Below are positions 42,293-50,336 of a stretch of 64,000 nucleotides of DNA, one piece after another. The notes beneath the pieces were generated by a model. The model was not told the DNA's origin, did not search any database, and worked only from the letters and a program-made list of their open reading frames with translations. The stretch covers positions 1 to 64,000 of the forward strand of contig NZ_PPSK01000017.1 of the NCBI RefSeq assembly GCF_002903165.1, read 5' to 3'. Source of the stretch: Halopseudomonas oceani. GTDB taxonomy: Bacteria; Pseudomonadota; Gammaproteobacteria; Pseudomonadales; Pseudomonadaceae. Numbering within the stretch: position 1 is the stretch's first letter; each line of letters starts with the position of its first letter. Made by a program: the position numbers and the translations under genes.

Positions 42293-42826
42293 ATGCCGCG
42301 TCTTTTTCTTGGCCTGGAAGTGCCTGAATCGCAGTGCCAACAACTGCTGTCACTGAGTGAGCCGATTGCTGGCCTGCGCTGGCAATGTCGGGCGCAGCTG
42401 CATTTGACCATGCGCTTTATCGGGCAACTGAGTGAAGCCCAGGCTGCTGAGCTGTCGCTGGCGCTGACGGCCCTGCGGGCTCCATTGTTTGAACTGCAGC
42501 TGCGCGGCGTCGGTTATTTCGGCTCGCCCCAGCGCCCTAACATTCTCTGGGCCGGCGTGGTTGCGCCAGCGCCGCTGCAGGCGCTGCGTGAGCAGGTCGA
42601 CGAGCTGATCGCGCCCTGGTGCGCCGCCGATCCACAGCGCTTTGTACCGCATGTCACGCTGGCACGCTGCGGCCCGGGCTGCGGTCCTTTGCAAGGATTC
42701 CTGCAGCGGCACCGGGGACTGATGTCGGCGCCCTGGCGGGTGACAGAGCTTTGCCTGTTTGCCAGCGATCCTGGCCCCGGTGGCTCGCGTTACTCGGTGC
42801 TGGCGCGTTATCCATTGGAGGGCTGA
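42293..42826 (+). CDS. thpR: RNA 2',3'-cyclic phosphodiesterase ThpR (LigT family)
   Basis: A 177-aa 2H-phosphoesterase that opens 2',3'-cyclic phosphates on RNA. Both HxTx catalytic motifs are present: HLTM (His37) and HVTL (His120). LFLGLEVPESQ at the N-terminus and ILWAGVVAPAPLQALREQVD are family-like. The start follows GGAGGG. The stop overlaps the ATG of the cupin gene. Confidence 0.92.
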   Translation: MPRLFLGLEVPESQCQQLLSLSEPIAGLRWQCRAQLHLTMRFIGQLSEAQAAELSLALTALRAPLFELQLRGVGYFGSPQRPNILWAGVVAPAPLQALREQVDELIAPWCAADPQRFVPHVTLARCGPGCGPLQGFLQRHRGLMSAPWRVTELCLFASDPGPGGSRYSVLARYPLEG

Positions 42827-43203
42827 TGCAGCCATTGATTCGTTGTTACGACCCCGCAGCCGAGTATTACTTCGACGAAGGGTGTTATATCCACGAACTG
42901 TCCAATGCGGCGGATGATCCGCTGTTGTCGGTAGCTCGCGCGCGCCTGCCGCTGGGCGGACAGACTCGTTGGCATCGGTTGCACGGGGTGACCGAACGTT
43001 ATCTGATCGAGGCGGGTGAGGGGCTGCTCGAGCTGGCAGAGCAGCCGGCGCGGCTGGTGGGCGCCGGTGATGTGGTGATCATTCCGGCTGGCTGCCCGCA
43101 GCGTATCCGCTGCGTCGGTGAGCAGGCGCTGGTGTTTTTGGCACTGTGCACACCGCGCTTTGTGCCGGACTGCTACGAGGATCTGGAACCGGCGGTCGGT
43201 TGA
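42826..43203 (+). CDS. Cupin-domain protein
   Basis: A 125-aa single cupin barrel. The first motif region is LGGQTRWHRLHGVTERYLIE, with two histidines and a glutamate able to bind metal; the second (GDVVIIPAGCPQRIRCVGEQ) lacks the usual second-motif His. It is similar to small uncharacterised cupins with DUF-type annotation; function unknown. The ATG overlaps the thpR stop codon with GGAGGG upstream (coupled). The end overlaps convergent rsuA by 31 bp. Confidence 0.85.
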   Translation: MQPLIRCYDPAAEYYFDEGCYIHELSNAADDPLLSVARARLPLGGQTRWHRLHGVTERYLIEAGEGLLELAEQPARLVGAGDVVIIPAGCPQRIRCVGEQALVFLALCTPRFVPDCYEDLEPAVG

Positions 43204-43892
43204 TCGACCGAGGCAATTTCTGCTGCGGTCAGGACCCTGTATTGCCCTGGCCGCAGCGCGGGGTCTAGTTGAATCGCACCCATGCTTTCGCGGTGCAGGG
43301 TATCCACCTGATTGCCAACGGCATGAAACATCCGCTTGATCTGGTGATAGCGACCTTCGTAGATGGTCAGTCGGCATTCGCACGCACCGAGCTGCTCCAG
43401 TTGCGCCGGTGAGGTGGTTAGCTGCTCAGTGGTCATGTAGATCCCCGCAGCAAAACGCTCGGCGGTGTCGCTGCTGATAGGCCGCAGTGTCGTGACGCGA
43501 TAGGTCTTGGGCAGCTTGACCCTAGGCTCGGTCAGCCGCCTCGACCAACTGCCGTCGTTGGTCAGAATCAGCAGCCCACTGGAGCCGCGGTCCAGGCGGC
43601 CACCGATATGCAGCTCCTCGCGCAGCTCTGCAGGAAACAGCTCCAGTACGGTTGGGTGTTGCGGGTCGCGGGTGGCACTCAGGTAACCAACCGGTTTGTG
43701 CAGCATGAAGAACAGCGCCGGCCGGTATTGCAGCAGTGTGTTATCCAGACGGATGGCAACGAATTGGTCGACCTCAAAGCGCGGGTCGCAGACGCGCTCA
43801 TCGGCAACCGTTACCCGGCCGCTGGCAATCAGCAGGCGAGCGGCCTGCCGACTGTGCGGGGTGTTGTTGCTGATAAAACGGTCGAGTTTCAT
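43173..43892 (-). CDS. rsuA: 16S rRNA pseudouridine-516 synthase RsuA
   Basis: A 239-aa RsuA/RluB/E/F-family enzyme. The N-terminal S4 RNA-binding domain (MKLDRFISNNTPHSRQAARL) is followed by the catalytic domain with Asp in GGRLDRGSSGLLILTNDG. The closing segments (EGRYHQIKRMFHAVGNQVDT, HRESMGAIQLDPALRPGQYR) match E. coli RsuA closely. ATG 43892 was chosen at the S4 domain; the upstream frame is not conserved-looking. Other rRNA targets within the family cannot be excluded. Confidence 0.88.
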   Translation of the reverse strand: MKLDRFISNNTPHSRQAARLLIASGRVTVADERVCDPRFEVDQFVAIRLDNTLLQYRPALFFMLHKPVGYLSATRDPQHPTVLELFPAELREELHIGGRLDRGSSGLLILTNDGSWSRRLTEPRVKLPKTYRVTTLRPISSDTAERFAAGIYMTTEQLTTSPAQLEQLGACECRLTIYEGRYHQIKRMFHAVGNQVDTLHRESMGAIQLDPALRPGQYRVLTAAEIASVDQPTAGSRSS

Positions 43893-43918
43893 GGTCGCGG
43901 AGTATACCGCGTCTGCGG

Positions 43919-44851
43919 TCACTCGCTGCGGGCAGGGCGTTCCCATTCCGGTGGTCGCCACAGATGTTGGAGGCGCAGGCCAAGTGGCCCCGGTTTGCGC
44001 ATGTCGCGAGCGATGTCTATGTATTCGTGCAGCCAGTTCACCAAGAGGCTCTTGCTGTGAATCTGTCGGGTGATGCCGTACTCGATTGGCTGATTGGCGC
44101 GCTCGCTGGCAAAGGTTCCGAACAGGCGGTCAAACACGATGAAGACGCCGCCAAAGTTGGTGTCGATGTAGCCGGGGTTGCGGGCGTGATGAACACGGTG
44201 ATGGTTGGGCGTGTTGAACACATACTCGATCGCCGGGTGCAGCTTGCCCACCAGGGTGGTATGGATAAAGAACTGATACACCAGTGACAGCGCGTAGCAG
44301 ACGCCGATCCACACCGGGTTGAAGCCCAGCAGCGATAGCGGCACATAGAACAGCCAGCCGCCGTTGAAGATGTTGGTCGCGTTCTGGCGCATGGCGGTGG
44401 AGAAGTTCATTCGCTCGCTGGAATGATGGGTGACATGCGCAGCCCAGAACCAACGCACCCGATGTGAGCTGCGGTGCATCCAGTAGAAGCACAGATCGGT
44501 GAGCACCCAGAGTGCCAGAGCGCTGGTGAGCGTCAGTGGAATATCGAACAGCCGATGCTGATACGCCAGCGCGTGGACCGGGAAGGCGATAAGCCCGGCA
44601 AACAGCAGCTCGGTGGTCTGGTAGCCCGCACCCAGCATGAAATTGCGCACGGATTCACCAGCATCGACCAGTGCGTGATCATGGCGGATCTTCAGGTATT
44701 CCCAGGCGAAAAGGCCGATGAATACGGGAGTGGCCAGGACAAAGATCAGCTGTCGCTCATCCAGCGCCAGCCAAGCAGGCAGGCTATGCCACAGGCTGCT
44801 CAGGCCGCTTTCTGCAAGTACCTGGCTGAAGGCGTCGGTCAGGTGTTCCAT
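43919..44851 (-). CDS. Sterol desaturase / fatty acid hydroxylase family protein
   Basis: A 310-aa inner-membrane di-iron enzyme. The histidine clusters are complete: HRSSH, HVTHH and HHRVHH, with several TM helices around them (about residues 20-40, 65-110 and 180-215). It probably hydroxylates or desaturates a lipid; the substrate is not known. The ATG at 44851 has AAGGAG 7 nt upstream. It is divergent from the AraC-family regulator, whose probable operator lies between them, so it is the likely target of that regulator. Confidence 0.9.
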   Translation of the reverse strand: MEHLTDAFSQVLAESGLSSLWHSLPAWLALDERQLIFVLATPVFIGLFAWEYLKIRHDHALVDAGESVRNFMLGAGYQTTELLFAGLIAFPVHALAYQHRLFDIPLTLTSALALWVLTDLCFYWMHRSSHRVRWFWAAHVTHHSSERMNFSTAMRQNATNIFNGGWLFYVPLSLLGFNPVWIGVCYALSLVYQFFIHTTLVGKLHPAIEYVFNTPNHHRVHHARNPGYIDTNFGGVFIVFDRLFGTFASERANQPIEYGITRQIHSKSLLVNWLHEYIDIARDMRKPGPLGLRLQHLWRPPEWERPARSE

Positions 44852-44905
44852 CGTGCGCTCCTTGTTGTAATGACTCGCATGATGCGGCTCCAGTAGTCTT
44901 GCATA

Positions 44906-44941
44906 TTGACTATTTATGCCGAATTTTTGACCAAATACGCC
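44906..44941. promoter_or_regulatory. Candidate AraC-type operator (two direct half-sites)
   Basis: TTGACTATTTATGCC (44906-44920) and TTGACCAAATACGCC (44927-44941) are direct repeats matching at 11 of 15 positions, spaced 21 bp start to start. AraC proteins bind such pairs two helical turns apart. It lies between the regulator and the desaturase, 14 bp before the regulator ATG. Confidence 0.6.
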
Positions 44942-44955
44942 AATCAGGAGAGGGC

Positions 44956-45957
44956 ATGGCAACACCAATGCGGGTTACCGGTGCCTGGGTTCAGCAACTG
45001 ACCGACTGGCTCGACTTGCACCAGTTGGCGGCACCGGCGTTGCGACTACTGCTCGATAGCCGGCGTCAAGACGAAGCGGTACCGCTGGCATTCTGGCAGT
45101 CGCTGCTGGCGCAGGCCGTTGAACTGCCGACGGGGGAACCTGTGCCGGCGCTGGAAATTGGTGCCCAGGTGCGTCCGCGTCATGTTGGTGTGCTTGGCTA
45201 TTTGACTCTGGCCAGCCGAACACTGGGTGAGGCCATGCAGGTCTATCAGCGCTATGAGCAGCTGTTTTATGGTCAGCAACTGGTCCGAGTGCGGCGGCAA
45301 GGTGAGCTGGTCGTCATGTACTGGAGCGCCGAGGCGACCACCGGGGCGCTGGCTGATACGGTAGCTATTGCCGCGCTGGTCAGCTTTCTGCGGCGCTTGC
45401 TGCCGGACGTGTCGGCAATGGCGCAGGTGAGCTTTGTTTTCGCTGCTCCGGATGAGGCGGCCTGTGCTGCCTATGATGCCTTTTTTGGCTGCCGCGTTCG
45501 GTTTGCTGCCAATGCGACCGAGGTAGCGTTGCCGGTTGCCTGGCTGGGGCGACCTTTACCCCACAGCGATCCGGCGGGACGTGAGCAGCTGGATCAGCAG
45601 GCGCGTGCCCTGATGTTGGCTCAGCCGGCTGCCGATAGCTTTGATCGAGCGTTGCAGCACGCGCTGGTGCGCCGTTTGCCGGAAGGGGAGGTGGCGCTGA
45701 AGCAGGTGGCGCTGGACCTGCATTTGTCGGTGCGATCCGTGCAACGACGGCTGGCGCAGCGCCAGCTAAGCTGGCGAGGCCTACTTGAGCGAACCCGGTT
45801 GCAGCTGGCTGAGCAGTATCTGGCCGATCCGGCGCTGCAACTGGGCGAAGTGGCGTTGCTGCTGGGCTTTTCCGAGCAAAGTGCCTTCAACCGGGCTTTT
45901 CGACGCTGGACGGCGACGACGCCTGCGCGTTTCCGGCGCGACCTGAGGCTGCACTGA
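44956..45957 (+). CDS. AraC-family transcriptional regulator
   Basis: A 333-aa regulator with an N-terminal Arabinose_bd-type domain (PF12625 style, about residues 15-200, as in OruR or ArgR-like Pseudomonas regulators) and a C-terminal double HTH: VALKQVALDLHLSVRSVQRR and LQLGEVALLLGFSEQSAFNR, ending with the usual FRRWTATTPARFRR. The ATG at 44956 has AGGAG upstream. Divergent from the sterol-desaturase gene. Confidence 0.9.
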   Translation: MATPMRVTGAWVQQLTDWLDLHQLAAPALRLLLDSRRQDEAVPLAFWQSLLAQAVELPTGEPVPALEIGAQVRPRHVGVLGYLTLASRTLGEAMQVYQRYEQLFYGQQLVRVRRQGELVVMYWSAEATTGALADTVAIAALVSFLRRLLPDVSAMAQVSFVFAAPDEAACAAYDAFFGCRVRFAANATEVALPVAWLGRPLPHSDPAGREQLDQQARALMLAQPAADSFDRALQHALVRRLPEGEVALKQVALDLHLSVRSVQRRLAQRQLSWRGLLERTRLQLAEQYLADPALQLGEVALLLGFSEQSAFNRAFRRWTATTPARFRRDLRLH

Positions 45958-46091
45958 GCACAGCTGGACTGTTTCGGTTTACAGTAGGGCCATGCCGATA
46001 CCGCTGGAAACTGTCCGATGTCGTTTACCGACTCTATTGCATCTGTTTTAACACCGCGCGAGTGGGGGTACGTCCTGCCTGAGGCGGCGCG

Positions 46092-47678
46092 ATGAGATGG
46101 CCGTTAGGGGCTACGGTAGGTCAGCCGTTTCGGCGCCTGGCGGTCGGCCTGCTGCTGTTGGCCGTGCTGGGCGCGCTGATTGTCGAAATCATGGCCTGGC
46201 AGTTGCGCTCACTGGAACGTGAGGAAATCGAGAACGACCTCATTATCCGCTCATCGGATGTACGCAGCGCACTGGAAACCCGTTTGCGCGATGGTATTTA
46301 TCTGACCCGAGGCCTGGTTTCCTTCCTTAAAAGCCAGCAGGGGCTGCGCCAGCCGGAAGCCCTTGAGCGCTGGATGGCCAGTATGCTCGCCGACGCTACC
46401 GACATCCGAAACATCGGAATTGCACCGAACAATCGAATCGAGCTGATTTACCCACTTGAGGGCAACGAAGCCGCGCTCGGGCTGGACTACCGTGAATCGC
46501 CGCAGCAGTGGGCAGCAGTCAAGCATATGATGGAAACTCGGGAACCTATGCTCGCGGGCCCGCTGCAACTGATACAGGGTAGCACTGCCTTGATCTACCG
46601 GGCGCCAGTGATCATGGATGGTGAGTACTGGGGACTGGTCAGTACAGTCATGAGTGCTGACAGGGTGCTGGGGATGCTAGATACCGAACAGCGTTGGCAG
46701 GATTTGCGTATCCAGCTGCAGCGCGAACAGGTTGGCGGCGAACCGATTGCCATCTGGGGCGGTGAGTTGATAGACGACGATCAGCCCCGGCATATGATGC
46801 GAATCCATCTGCCGGGGGTAATCTGGCGGCTGGTGGTGCAGAACCGCGAGCCCGTGCGGGAAGCGAGCACCCTGCGCCTTGCGTTCTACGCCGTGCTGGT
46901 GTTGGTCCTTTTGCTGATCGCCTATGTGCGCAGCAACGGGATCAGGCAGCAACTCGAGCGCGAGGCGATGTGGGCCGAGAATGAACGGCTGAAAACAGAC
47001 TTCATTTCTACCATCAATCATGAATTGCGCACGCCGCTGACCAGTATTCTAGGTACCCTTGGGCTGCTCGACGGTGGTGCGACGGGTGTGTTGCCGGACA
47101 AGGCACACGGCATGGTCAGTGTGGCGCGGCGCAATGCCGAACACTTGCTGCGACTGATTAATGATCTGCTGGATATCGACAAACTGGTGGCGGGGCAGCT
47201 CATGCTCGACATGCAACCCCATCGGCTCGACAGCCTGCTACAGGCGGCTATGGAGGAAAACCACGGTTTTGCCTCCCGCCAGCAGATCAGCTGGGTCTAT
47301 GACAATCCTCATCCTGAGGCCTGGGTCAGGGTTGATGCCACCCGTTTCCGTCAGGTGCTGGATAATCTGTTGTCCAATGCCGTGAAGTTCTCCCCGGTCG
47401 GTGCGACGGTCAGCATCTCCGTTTATGCCGAGGATGGCGGCGGTTCATGGTGTGTGGCTGTTGCTGATCAGGGCGAGGGGATTGCGCCAGAGTTTCAGCC
47501 CCGGGTGTTCGAGCGCTTTACGCAAGCGGATGGTTCCAGTCGACGCAAAACCGGCGGTACCGGCCTGGGATTGGCCATTGCCCGTGGCCTGATACAGCAG
47601 ATGGGCGGCGAGATCGACTTTGTTTCCTCATCGCAGGGTACCTGCTTCACCCTGCATATTCCCAAATTGGTCAACTGA
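46092..47678 (+). CDS. Orphan hybrid-less histidine kinase with CHASE-like sensor
   Basis: A 528-aa membrane sensor kinase. TM1 (about 14-34), an extracytoplasmic CHASE-like domain (about 50-240, with SSDVRSALETRLRDGIYLTR and DIRNIGIAPNNRIELIYPLE) and TM2 (about 263-279) precede the cytoplasmic part. The HisKA motif STINHELRTPLTSIL gives phospho-His310. The HATPase has DNLLSNAVKFSP, VADQGEGIAPEF and GGTGLGLAIARG. No response regulator is nearby, so its partner is elsewhere. The ligand is unknown. YjbR-family gene follows after 9 bp. Confidence 0.92.
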   Translation: MRWPLGATVGQPFRRLAVGLLLLAVLGALIVEIMAWQLRSLEREEIENDLIIRSSDVRSALETRLRDGIYLTRGLVSFLKSQQGLRQPEALERWMASMLADATDIRNIGIAPNNRIELIYPLEGNEAALGLDYRESPQQWAAVKHMMETREPMLAGPLQLIQGSTALIYRAPVIMDGEYWGLVSTVMSADRVLGMLDTEQRWQDLRIQLQREQVGGEPIAIWGGELIDDDQPRHMMRIHLPGVIWRLVVQNREPVREASTLRLAFYAVLVLVLLLIAYVRSNGIRQQLEREAMWAENERLKTDFISTINHELRTPLTSILGTLGLLDGGATGVLPDKAHGMVSVARRNAEHLLRLINDLLDIDKLVAGQLMLDMQPHRLDSLLQAAMEENHGFASRQQISWVYDNPHPEAWVRVDATRFRQVLDNLLSNAVKFSPVGATVSISVYAEDGGGSWCVAVADQGEGIAPEFQPRVFERFTQADGSSRRKTGGTGLGLAIARGLIQQMGGEIDFVSSSQGTCFTLHIPKLVN

Positions 47679-47687
47679 GAGGTGCAG

Positions 47688-48068
47688 ATGGATCTGCAGC
47701 GCTATCTGAACAGCAAGCCTGAGGCGCTAGAGGACTATCCGTTCGGGCCGGACGCCCAAGTCTTTAAAGTTCAGAACAAGTTGTTTGCACTGGTATTCCG
47801 GCGCGATGGGTGTGAGTGCATCAACCTTAAATGCGACCCGGAAGAGGCTGTCGGTCTGCGTGACTTGTTTGCTGCAGTCAGCCCCGGTTATCACATGAAC
47901 AAACGGCACTGGAATACCGTGCGTAACGACGGCAGCGTGCCGGTAGGGGAGCTGCAACGAATGATTGATCGCTCTTACGCCCTGGTGGTTCGACGGTTGC
48001 CGCGGGTTGTGCGGCAGGGGATGGAGCTGCGTCATGGGGTCGACACACTCTATGGTGGGGCGCCATAA
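47688..48068 (+). CDS. MmcQ/YjbR family DNA-binding protein
   Basis: A 126-aa protein of the MmcQ/YjbR family (CyaY-like fold), of uncertain role. Family cues are YPFGPDAQVFKVQNKLFALV, INLKCDPEEAVGLRDLF and YHMNKRHWNTVRNDGSVP. The ATG at 47688 has GAGAGG 5 nt upstream, arising from the kinase stop region, so it is coupled to the kinase; a GTG at 47682 is less likely. Confidence 0.88.
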   Translation: MDLQRYLNSKPEALEDYPFGPDAQVFKVQNKLFALVFRRDGCECINLKCDPEEAVGLRDLFAAVSPGYHMNKRHWNTVRNDGSVPVGELQRMIDRSYALVVRRLPRVVRQGMELRHGVDTLYGGAP

Positions 48069-48164
48069 GTCGTTTGTCGCGACCGACGTGGCCCGTGAAT
48101 TATCTCCACCGCGTCAGCCTGCTACGCTTTGAGCTGGAGAAAATGTTTCTCAGGGAGACGGCGA

Positions 48165-48725
48165 ATGCAGCGGGCGCAGGCAAAACAGCAGTTGGCCAGG
48201 TTGATGATGGCGGAGATGGAAGCGTCTGAGCGCGCCGAGGTCGTTGCCTTCTGGTTCTTCTGCGGGTTCTCTGAAGCTGATCCACAGGTCGCGGCGCTGC
48301 CTGATGCGCTGCGTACTCTGGTCTGCCGCGGTGTCGAGCCCGCCGATCCGAATGACAGTCAGCTTGATCCGCTGGTGCAGGCCAGCCTGGTCGAAGACCT
48401 GTATGGAGTGACCAACGATTATCTACTTGAGGCGTTGACCGAAAGAGGACTGGTGATCGAGCGGATCGACGACGAGGTTGAACCGATGTTTGCCTGCCCC
48501 TGCTGCGGTTATTTCAGCCTCAGCAGTGAGGGTGGCTACGAAATCTGCGCGGTGTGTTTCTGGGAGGATGACGGTGTACGCGACCCCACGGAGGTCAGCG
48601 GGCCGAACCATCTTACCCTGGCTGATGGCCGCAAGAATGTGCAGGCGTTCGGTGCCTGCGATATGGCGTCGGTGGCGCGGGTCGACAGGCAGGCGCGACA
48701 GCGTTACCGTGCTCCGCAGCGCTGA
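48165..48725 (+). CDS. CPCC-type cysteine-rich protein
   Basis: A 186-aa protein whose C-terminal half carries the Cys-rich CPCC motif (FACPCCGYFSLSSEGGYEIC, then AVCFWEDDG), a small zinc-ribbon-like domain found in uncharacterised bacterial proteins. The N-terminal half is helical with no recognised domain. The ATG at 48165 has GGGAG upstream. Function unknown. Confidence 0.82.
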   Translation: MQRAQAKQQLARLMMAEMEASERAEVVAFWFFCGFSEADPQVAALPDALRTLVCRGVEPADPNDSQLDPLVQASLVEDLYGVTNDYLLEALTERGLVIERIDDEVEPMFACPCCGYFSLSSEGGYEICAVCFWEDDGVRDPTEVSGPNHLTLADGRKNVQAFGACDMASVARVDRQARQRYRAPQR

Positions 48726-48750
48726 GCACAACAACGAGTAGAGCGGTCTT

Positions 48751-49170
48751 ATGCCTGAAAAGCTGGTTTTCCTTCCCGTACTGGCGCAGATTGCCCTGAC
48801 ATTCTGGCTCTACATCACCCTTGCCCGGGCCAAGAATCGCGCGCAGGCGGCCGGCGAGGTCGATGAGGCGCGTCGTGCTCTCTATGATGATGCCTGGCCT
48901 GAGCCCGTGCAGCAGATCAACAACTGCATCCGCAACCAGTTTGAACTACCAGTGCTGTTCTACGTGCTGGTACTGTTGCTCTGGAGTGTGGGCGCTGCGG
49001 GTGTGCTGGCGCAACTGCTGGCCTGGTTATTCGTTGCCAGCCGGGTGATACATGCAAGGGTCCAAACCGGCAGCAACCATGTGCCGACCCGTCGGCGCGC
49101 CTTTAGTGTGGGTGCGCTGGTGCTGATGGCCATGACACTGCTCGCGCTGGCGGAGGTTTTTTGGGGATGA
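48751..49170 (+). CDS. MAPEG-family membrane protein
   Basis: A 139-aa protein with about four TM helices and the MAPEG hallmark NCIRNQFELPVLFYVLVLLL and RVIHARVQTGSNHVPTRRRA. Members include glutathione transferases and peroxidases of membranes; many bacterial ones are uncharacterised. The next gene starts within its stop codon region (ATGA). Confidence 0.88.
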   Translation: MPEKLVFLPVLAQIALTFWLYITLARAKNRAQAAGEVDEARRALYDDAWPEPVQQINNCIRNQFELPVLFYVLVLLLWSVGAAGVLAQLLAWLFVASRVIHARVQTGSNHVPTRRRAFSVGALVLMAMTLLALAEVFWG

Positions 49171-49598
49171 GAGAGAGCGCATTTCGTCGTCTGCTGCGCT
49201 CCAGCGGCAGGGGTTATCTGCTGGAGGCGGTGGTGTGTTTCGGCAGTCTGGTAGTGCTAATCGGGTTGGGTGTATTGATGCTACCGATGGCCTTTGCGGA
49301 CGAGGCGGACACGCCATTTGCCTGGCTACTGACCGTGTTGTTGCTCGGCGGGCTGTGCGGCATCTGGGCGTTGATTCAGTTGGTGTCCAAGGTTGCGTTA
49401 CCGGCGCGTGAGGTAGCGTCACCACGCGCTATCGTGATCATGTTGCTGCTCGGGGTAGCGAGCCTGCTGACGTTTTACACTCAGTGGAGCCTCTCGCCAG
49501 CCGCGAATCTGATGCTGGTGGTGCTGCCGCTGATTGGCAGTGCCCATTTTCTGTTTCTGGCGCGGGATTATCTGGTTCAGCGTAACCGGCGTGGTTGA
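49167..49598 (+). CDS. Hypothetical membrane protein
   Basis: A 143-aa protein with four probable TM helices (about residues 20-43, 50-72, 85-104 and 110-130). No family recognised. The ATG overlaps the MAPEG stop (ATGA) and GGAGG lies 10 nt upstream; a TTG two codons earlier is an alternative. Probably co-expressed with the MAPEG protein. Confidence 0.75.
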   Translation: MRESAFRRLLRSSGRGYLLEAVVCFGSLVVLIGLGVLMLPMAFADEADTPFAWLLTVLLLGGLCGIWALIQLVSKVALPAREVASPRAIVIMLLLGVASLLTFYTQWSLSPAANLMLVVLPLIGSAHFLFLARDYLVQRNRRG

Positions 49599-49649
49599 CA
49601 GCTGCGGGCTAAATCCGGTCGACTGGCGGCTTTCCTCTTCTCTGGATGA

Positions 49650-50336
49650 ATGCCCGCCATGACTGAAGCTGCCGTTACCCTATTGTCGATCAATGCTGCC
49701 GAGCCGCAGGCGCTTCGTATTGGTGAGCGTCTTACCCGCACCGGGCATTTCAAGCGGGCGCGCAGCGGTGATGTGCTGATCGGTATCGATGGTATTGCCG
49801 GTGATTTTATCGCCGACATGAAGCACCACGGCGGGCTGGATCAGGCGCTTTACCTCTATAGCAAGGCCGACATGGATTGGTGGAGCGAACAGTTGCAGCG
49901 TCCGCTTGAACCCGGTTTTTTTGGCGAGAATCTGACCTTGTCCCACTGGTGGCCTGAGCTGCGGATTGGCGATCAATTGCACTTGGGTGACCTTGTGCTG
50001 GAAATCACCGCGCCGCGTATTCCCTGTTCAACGTTGGCGGCACGGGTTGGTGACAGCCGTTTTGCCAAGGCTTTCGTCAAGGCAGAGCGCTGCGGAGCCT
50101 ACGCCCGGGTGTTGAAGGAAGGTACCGTCTGCGCTGGGCAGACGGTGGTCGTGACTCCGGGTGACAGCGCCTACCCCAGCATTAACGAAGTCTTTCGTTA
50201 CTGTCACAGCAAGGGGCTGAACCCGACCTTCCTGCGCCGCCTGCTGGCTGCACCGCTGGCCGAGAAGATGCGTGCGGAGATGGAACAGAAGCTCGTCAGG
50301 GCTGAGCAGCAGACCCAGCCGCTACCCGGCCTGTAA
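49650..50336 (+). CDS. MOSC-domain protein (YiiM-like)
   Basis: A 228-aa protein with an N-terminal MOSC domain and a C-terminal YiiM-type 3-alpha extension (DSAYPSINEVFRYCHSKGLN onward). DMKHHGGLDQALYLYSKADM, PGFFGENLTLS and the Cys in APRIPCSTLAARVGDSRFAK are conserved features linked to molybdenum cofactor sulfur chemistry and reduction of N-hydroxylated compounds in E. coli YiiM. ATG 49650 or 49659. The 3' end overlaps the convergent FadJ-like gene by 15 bp. Confidence 0.9.
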   Translation: MPAMTEAAVTLLSINAAEPQALRIGERLTRTGHFKRARSGDVLIGIDGIAGDFIADMKHHGGLDQALYLYSKADMDWWSEQLQRPLEPGFFGENLTLSHWWPELRIGDQLHLGDLVLEITAPRIPCSTLAARVGDSRFAKAFVKAERCGAYARVLKEGTVCAGQTVVVTPGDSAYPSINEVFRYCHSKGLNPTFLRRLLAAPLAEKMRAEMEQKLVRAEQQTQPLPGL

